This document shows positions 4,963 through 7,286 of a stretch of 7,286 bases of DNA, piece by piece; positions within the stretch are counted from its first letter, which is position 1; every line of letters starts with the position of its first letter. Both the position numbers and the translations under genes were made by a program. The notes under the pieces were generated by a model that saw nothing but the letters and a program-made list of their open reading frames with translations, did no database searches and was not told where the DNA came from. The stretch is from an uncultured bacterium (GTDB taxonomy: Bacteria; Actinomycetota; Actinomycetes; S36-B12): the NCBI GenBank assembly GCA_903954205.1, contig CAJBMR010000450.1, positions 1 through 7,286 on the forward strand, written 5' to 3'.

Positions 4963-6000
4963 TTAATCGAGCGCGCAGCCGAGCAGCACCGGCTCGGGCA
5001 CGAGCTGGATCCCGAATCGATCGTGTACGCCGTCACGGACCTCACGGGCGAGTGCGACGATGTCGGCGGTCGAGGCGGAGCCGCGGTTGGTGATCGCGAG
5101 GGCGTGCTTGGTCGACAGTCGCGCCGCCCCTGCCGCGGGATAGCCGCGCGGGTAGCCCGCCTGCTCCACGAGCCACGCGGCACTGGTCTTCACCGTGCCA
5201 TCCGCCTGGGCCCAGGCGGGTGCCCCCTCCGGGACTGCGTCGGCGTCCACCAGGGGGTTGGTGAAGAACGACCCGACGCTCCACGTGTCGTGATCCGCGG
5301 CGTCGAGCACCATCCCCTTGCGGCGCCGCAGGTCGAGCACTGCCTCGCGGACGTCGCCTGAGGCGGCCCGATCCCCCACAGCGACCCCGAGGCGCGCCGC
5401 GAGCTCGGCATAGCCGACGGGCGCCGACATCGACCCGAGCGGGAGTTGGAACGTGACGGAAAGGATCACGTGGCGGCCGGGGTCCGCCTTGAAGCGCGAC
5501 GTGCGATAGGCGAAGCCGCAATCCCCGGCAGCGATGACCTCGATGCGGCGCGCGGTGCGGTCGTACGCCGTCACGCGGGCAATGGTGTCGGCGACCTCCT
5601 GGCCATAGGCACCGACGTTCTGGATCGGAGTGGCTCCGGTGAGCCCGGGGATGCCGGAGAGCGCCTCGATGCCGGACCACTCCTCGGCCACGGTGCGGGC
5701 GACCAGGTCATCCCACGGCTCGCCCGCGGCGACGGTGACCCAGGCACCCGCGCAGGCATCCACCGACACCTCGACGCCTCGGGTGCGGACGAGCACGACA
5801 GTGCCTGGCACGCCCTCGTCCGTCACGACGACGTTGCTGCCGCCACCCAGGATCGTGAGCGGCTCACCCGCGGCGTCCGCGGTGCTGATGGCCTCGATGA
5901 GCTCGGCGTCGGTCTCAGCGACGACCAGCCGCTCGGCGGGTCCGCCGGTGCGCAGGGTCGTGAAGCCCGACAGGGGCGGCTCTGCCGCGTTGGCGATCAC
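4963..6000 (-). CDS. murB: UDP-N-acetylenolpyruvoylglucosamine reductase MurB
   Basis: FAD enzyme that uses NADPH to reduce UDP-GlcNAc-enolpyruvate to UDP-MurNAc in the cytoplasm, the second committed step of peptidoglycan synthesis. 345 residues, close to E. coli MurB (342). FAD-domain motifs: ILGGGSNVVVTD (50-61) and EALSGIPGLTGATPIQNVGA (112-131). YRTSRFK (165-171) carries the expected substrate-site Arg166. SVGSFFTNP (241-249) holds the proton-donor Ser244, and VPEPVLLG (334-341) the catalytic Glu336. All key residues are present, so it should be active. The GTG start shares GTGA with the hadB stop and has no good Shine-Dalgarno of its own, suggesting translational coupling. It is the last gene of the rpmG cluster. 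Confidence 0.96.
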   Translation of the reverse strand: MIANAAEPPLSGFTTLRTGGPAERLVVAETDAELIEAISTADAAGEPLTILGGGSNVVVTDEGVPGTVVLVRTRGVEVSVDACAGAWVTVAAGEPWDDLVARTVAEEWSGIEALSGIPGLTGATPIQNVGAYGQEVADTIARVTAYDRTARRIEVIAAGDCGFAYRTSRFKADPGRHVILSVTFQLPLGSMSAPVGYAELAARLGVAVGDRAASGDVREAVLDLRRRKGMVLDAADHDTWSVGSFFTNPLVDADAVPEGAPAWAQADGTVKTSAAWLVEQAGYPRGYPAAGAARLSTKHALAITNRGSASTADIVALAREVRDGVHDRFGIQLVPEPVLLGCALD

Positions 6001-6407
6001 GGCAGTCGGACGATGGCCCAGGCGTTGCCCAGGACCTTCTGGCCCTCATATGTCGCCGTGAGCATCACCTTGGCGCGACCGCCCTCGAGCAACTCCGTCA
6101 CCTCGCCGGAGACCTCGATGACCGAGCCGGCATCGTCGTCGGCGACGGGCACCGGGCGGGTGAAGCGGACGGCGTACTCCTCGAGTCGACCCGGATCCCC
6201 GAGCCAATCGGTGACGACGCGGGCTGCCTCAGCCATGGTGAACATGCCGTGGGCGATGACATCGGGCAGGCCGACGGCGCGGGCGAAGCGCTCATTCCAA
6301 TGGATCAGGTTGAAGTCGCCGGAGGCGCCGGCGTAGCGCACGAGATCAAAGCGCGTGACACGGAAAGTCTGAGGCGGCAGCGTGGTTCCCACGAGGACGT
6401 CGCTCAT
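5997..6407 (-). CDS. hadB: MaoC-like hydratase/dehydratase, HadB-type catalytic subunit
   Basis: 136-residue single-hotdog protein of the (R)-hydratase/MaoC family. The hydratase-2 motif is clear: YAGASGDFNLIHWNE (25-39), with Asp31 and His36 as the expected catalytic pair, followed by DVIAHGMF (49-56). In mycobacteria the syntenic HadB pairs with HadA or HadC to dehydrate (3R)-hydroxyacyl-ACP in FAS-II. In a non-mycolate actinobacterium the likely job is the dehydration step of ordinary fatty-acid elongation, or a related acyl-thioester hydration (inference). GAGGAG lies 6 nt before its ATG, and the start overlaps the hadA stop (ATGA), which fits equimolar synthesis of a heterodimer. The end overlaps murB by GTGA. 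Confidence 0.88.
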   Translation of the reverse strand: MSDVLVGTTLPPQTFRVTRFDLVRYAGASGDFNLIHWNERFARAVGLPDVIAHGMFTMAEAARVVTDWLGDPGRLEEYAVRFTRPVPVADDDAGSVIEVSGEVTELLEGGRAKVMLTATYEGQKVLGNAWAIVRLP

Positions 6408-6862
6408 GCGGACTCCTCGGCTGTGCCGCGGGCCACGATGACGGTGGTCGTGGTGACCACGTGCTCGCCCGCCTCCGTCGTCAGGTCGACGCGCGTGGTG
6501 AGGATGTCATTGCCCGCCACGGCGCGGATCGCCTCGATGGTGGCGGTGGCGACGAGCGCATCGCCTGCCACGATCGGCCGGGAGTAGGAGAAGCGCTGCT
6601 CTCCATGGACGACACGGGAGTAGTCGAGACCGAGCTCGGGATCCATCGCCGCCTGGCTCGAGCCGGCGTAGGCGATCACGAAAGCAAACGTCGGCGGAGC
6701 GACGACATCGGAGTAGCCGAGGGACCGGGCCGCCGCGAGGTCGTGATACGCCGGATTGGCATCGCCGATCGCGGTCGCGAACTCGCGCACCTTTTCGCGA
6801 CCGACGACGTACGCACCTGTGGGCGGATACGTCCGCCCCACGAGTGCCGCGTTGAGGGTCAG
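6404..6862 (-). CDS. hadA: MaoC N-terminal-type dehydratase partner, HadA-type subunit, CTG start
   Basis: 152 residues from CTG at 6862. The sequence begins TLNAALVGRTYPPTG, with the VGRxYPP segment near the N-terminus as in actinobacterial HadA-like proteins. The hotdog region contains ATAIGDANPAYHD (29-41) and DVVAPPTFAF, where the HGM of catalytic hydratases is replaced by PPTF; it is therefore probably the non-catalytic partner of HadB. Start choice: AAGGAG lies 5 nt before CTG, and CTGA merges this start with the rpmG stop. The next GTG (6841) has no Shine-Dalgarno and would remove the conserved front residues; the ATG at 6895 would lie inside rpmG. Family call is firm; the CTG start is an inference. 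Confidence 0.85.
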   Translation of the reverse strand: MTLNAALVGRTYPPTGAYVVGREKVREFATAIGDANPAYHDLAAARSLGYSDVVAPPTFAFVIAYAGSSQAAMDPELGLDYSRVVHGEQRFSYSRPIVAGDALVATATIEAIRAVAGNDILTTRVDLTTEAGEHVVTTTTVIVARGTAEESA

Positions 6863-7029
6863 CGGGTCTCCTTGTGCATGGTGTGCTTGTTGCAATTGGG
6901 GCAGAACTTCGACACCTCAAGACGATCCGGATCGTTGCGCCGGTTCTTCTTGGTGATGTAGTTGCGGTTCTTGCAGTCCTCGCAGGCCATGGTGATCTTC
7001 GGCCGAACGTCGGATGACTTGCTAGCCAC
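6859..7029 (-). CDS. rpmG: 50S ribosomal protein L33, zinc-ribbon form
   Basis: Small large-subunit protein near the E site. 56 residues from GTG at 7029, the normal length. Two CxxC pairs, CEDC (16-19) and CPNC (43-46), form a zinc ribbon, so this is the zinc-containing (C+) paralogue; many actinobacteria carry a zinc-free copy elsewhere, induced when zinc is scarce. AGGAGGG lies a few nt upstream. The frame is open further upstream through the tandem repeats and tRNA-Met, but that extension is not protein-like. The gene ends in a CTGA overlap with hadA and probably shares a transcript with tRNA-Met. Confidence 0.96.
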   Translation of the reverse strand: MASKSSDVRPKITMACEDCKNRNYITKKNRRNDPDRLEVSKFCPNCNKHTMHKETR

Positions 7030-7065
7030 GGGGCCCTCCTGTTGTACGGACGCCGGGGCGCCCTC

Positions 7066-7155
7066 GGTGCGACTTGCGTCGCAGGTGCGACTTGCGTCGC
7101 GGGTGCGACTCGCGTCGCGGGTGCGACTCGCGTCGCGTGTGCGGCTTGCGCCGCG
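7066..7155 (-). repeat. Five tandem 18-bp hairpin repeats between tRNA-Met and rpmG
   Basis: Units occupy 7066-7083, 7084-7101, 7102-7119, 7120-7137 and 7138-7155; the plus-strand form is ggtgcgactcgcgtcgcg. Each contains a 5-bp inverted repeat with a 4-nt loop. In the transcript the stems are GCGAC/GTCGC, or GCGGC/GCCGC in the unit next to the tRNA. The loops are GCAA, GCGA, GCGA, GCAA and GCAA, all of GNRA type. The A-T to G-C pair change in the first transcribed unit is compensated on both sides. The array begins 3 nt after the tRNA-Met discriminator base. Possible roles are tRNA 3'-end processing, partial termination or mRNA protection; none is shown. Confidence 0.88.
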
Positions 7156-7158
7156 TCG

Positions 7159-7232
7159 TAGCGGAGGCCGGACTTGAACCGGCGACACAGCGATTATGAG
7201 CCGCTTGCTCTACCAGGCTGAGCTACTCCGCC
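7159..7232 (-). tRNA. tRNA-Met, elongator type (anticodon CAT)
   Basis: Cloverleaf: acceptor GGCGGAG/CTCCGCT with a G1-U72 wobble, D stem GCTC/GAGC, anticodon stem AGCGG/TCGCT around CTCATAA (CAT at 7198-7196), T stem GCCGG/CCGGC with loop TTCAAGT, and discriminator A. The initiator hallmarks are absent: no three G-C pairs in the anticodon stem and no 1-72 mismatch. CAT could also belong to tRNA-Ile2 (lysidine-modified), but the position before rpmG matches elongator Met in other actinobacteria. 3' CCA is not encoded. Confidence 0.9.
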
Positions 7233-7242
7233 CCTGGTGGTT

Positions 7243-7262
7243 CGGGTCCTGGGACGGACCCG
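7243..7262 (-). other. Hairpin between the two tRNA genes
   Basis: A 7-bp inverted repeat cgggtcc/ggacccg with a 6-nt loop fills most of the 34-nt spacer between the upstream tRNA and tRNA-Met. It may separate the tRNAs in the precursor for nuclease processing, or act as a weak terminator. Confidence 0.45.
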
Positions 7263-7266
7263 GCCG

Positions 7267-7286
7267 AGCCCCTTTACGGAATCGAA
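7267..7286 (-). tRNA. 3' end of a tRNA cut by the window edge, probably tRNA-Thr
   Basis: The minus strand from the edge reads TTCGATT (T loop), CCGTA (T stem 3' side), AAGGGGC (acceptor 3' strand), then T as discriminator. This predicts a 5' end GCCCCTT, which fits actinobacterial tRNA-Thr, and tRNA-Thr usually precedes tRNA-Met and rpmG in this group. The anticodon is outside the window, so the amino acid is inferred from context. Confidence 0.65.

Noticed and set aside
5446..6336. Plus-strand frame opposite murB and hadB
   Set aside because: Both opposite-strand genes have intact catalytic motifs; this frame has no recognisable domain.
7066..7155. CRISPR array
   Set aside because: Units are contiguous 18-bp tandem repeats with no unique spacers and no cas genes nearby.
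7030..7188. N-terminal extension of rpmG with ASRTRD repeats
   Set aside because: It would be translated from tRNA-Met and the hairpin repeats; the 18-bp period merely keeps the frame open. The GTG at 7029 has a strong Shine-Dalgarno and gives the normal L33 length.
7159..7232. Initiator tRNA-fMet
   Set aside because: The 1-72 pair is G-U instead of a mismatch, and the anticodon stem lacks the three consecutive G-C pairs of initiators.

Overview
The window is a high-GC chromosomal segment from an actinobacterium, most likely a non-mycobacterial one (Propionibacteriales/Streptomyces-like by gene order, an inference). The evidence is very high G+C, frequent GTG starts, and the order tRNA-Thr, tRNA-Met, rpmG, two MaoC/hotdog dehydratases, murB, aspC, tRNA-Trp, secE, nusG, rplK, rplA, rplJ. 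This is the classic actinobacterial route into the ribosomal-protein/RNA-polymerase region. Everything reads on the minus strand (right to left) except the aminotransferase aspC.

Reading in transcription direction from the right edge: the 3' end of a tRNA (probably Thr), a hairpin, elongator tRNA-Met(CAU), five tandem 18-bp hairpin repeats, then a tightly coupled cluster rpmG-hadA-hadB-murB joined by CTGA, ATGA and GTGA stop/start overlaps. This cluster combines ribosomal protein L33, a probable two-subunit 3-hydroxyacyl-thioester dehydratase, and the second committed step of peptidoglycan precursor synthesis. aspC runs on the plus strand and converges on murB; the 167 bp between them is rich in inverted repeats and probably holds the terminators.

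Left of aspC, and divergent from it, come tRNA-Trp, secE (protein translocase), nusG (transcription elongation factor), rplK (L11), rplA (L1), a promoter plus L10-type autoregulatory leader, and rplJ (L10), which runs off the left edge.

The protein-coding content is ordinary core machinery. The unusual material is in the gaps. (1) Between secE and nusG a 17-bp tandem repeat builds a chain of four mini-ORFs, each linked to the last by ATGA, starting at the secE stop and ending 5 nt before the nusG GTG start; a bulged hairpin with a cUUCGg tetraloop covers the secE stop. (2) Between tRNA-Met and rpmG lie five hairpins whose transcript-strand loops are all GNRA (GCAA or GCGA), one with a compensated stem pair. 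(3) hadA appears to start at CTG within a CTGA overlap. (4) The L10 leader contains two short modules duplicated in reversed order. (5) L10 and NusG carry low-complexity tails, Ala/Pro/Glu-rich and Glu/Val/Ala-rich respectively.

No stretch over 300 bases lacks a gene. The largest gaps are 648-871 (promoter and L10 leader), 4796-4962 (inverted repeats) and 3436-3592 (divergent tRNA-Trp/aspC control region).
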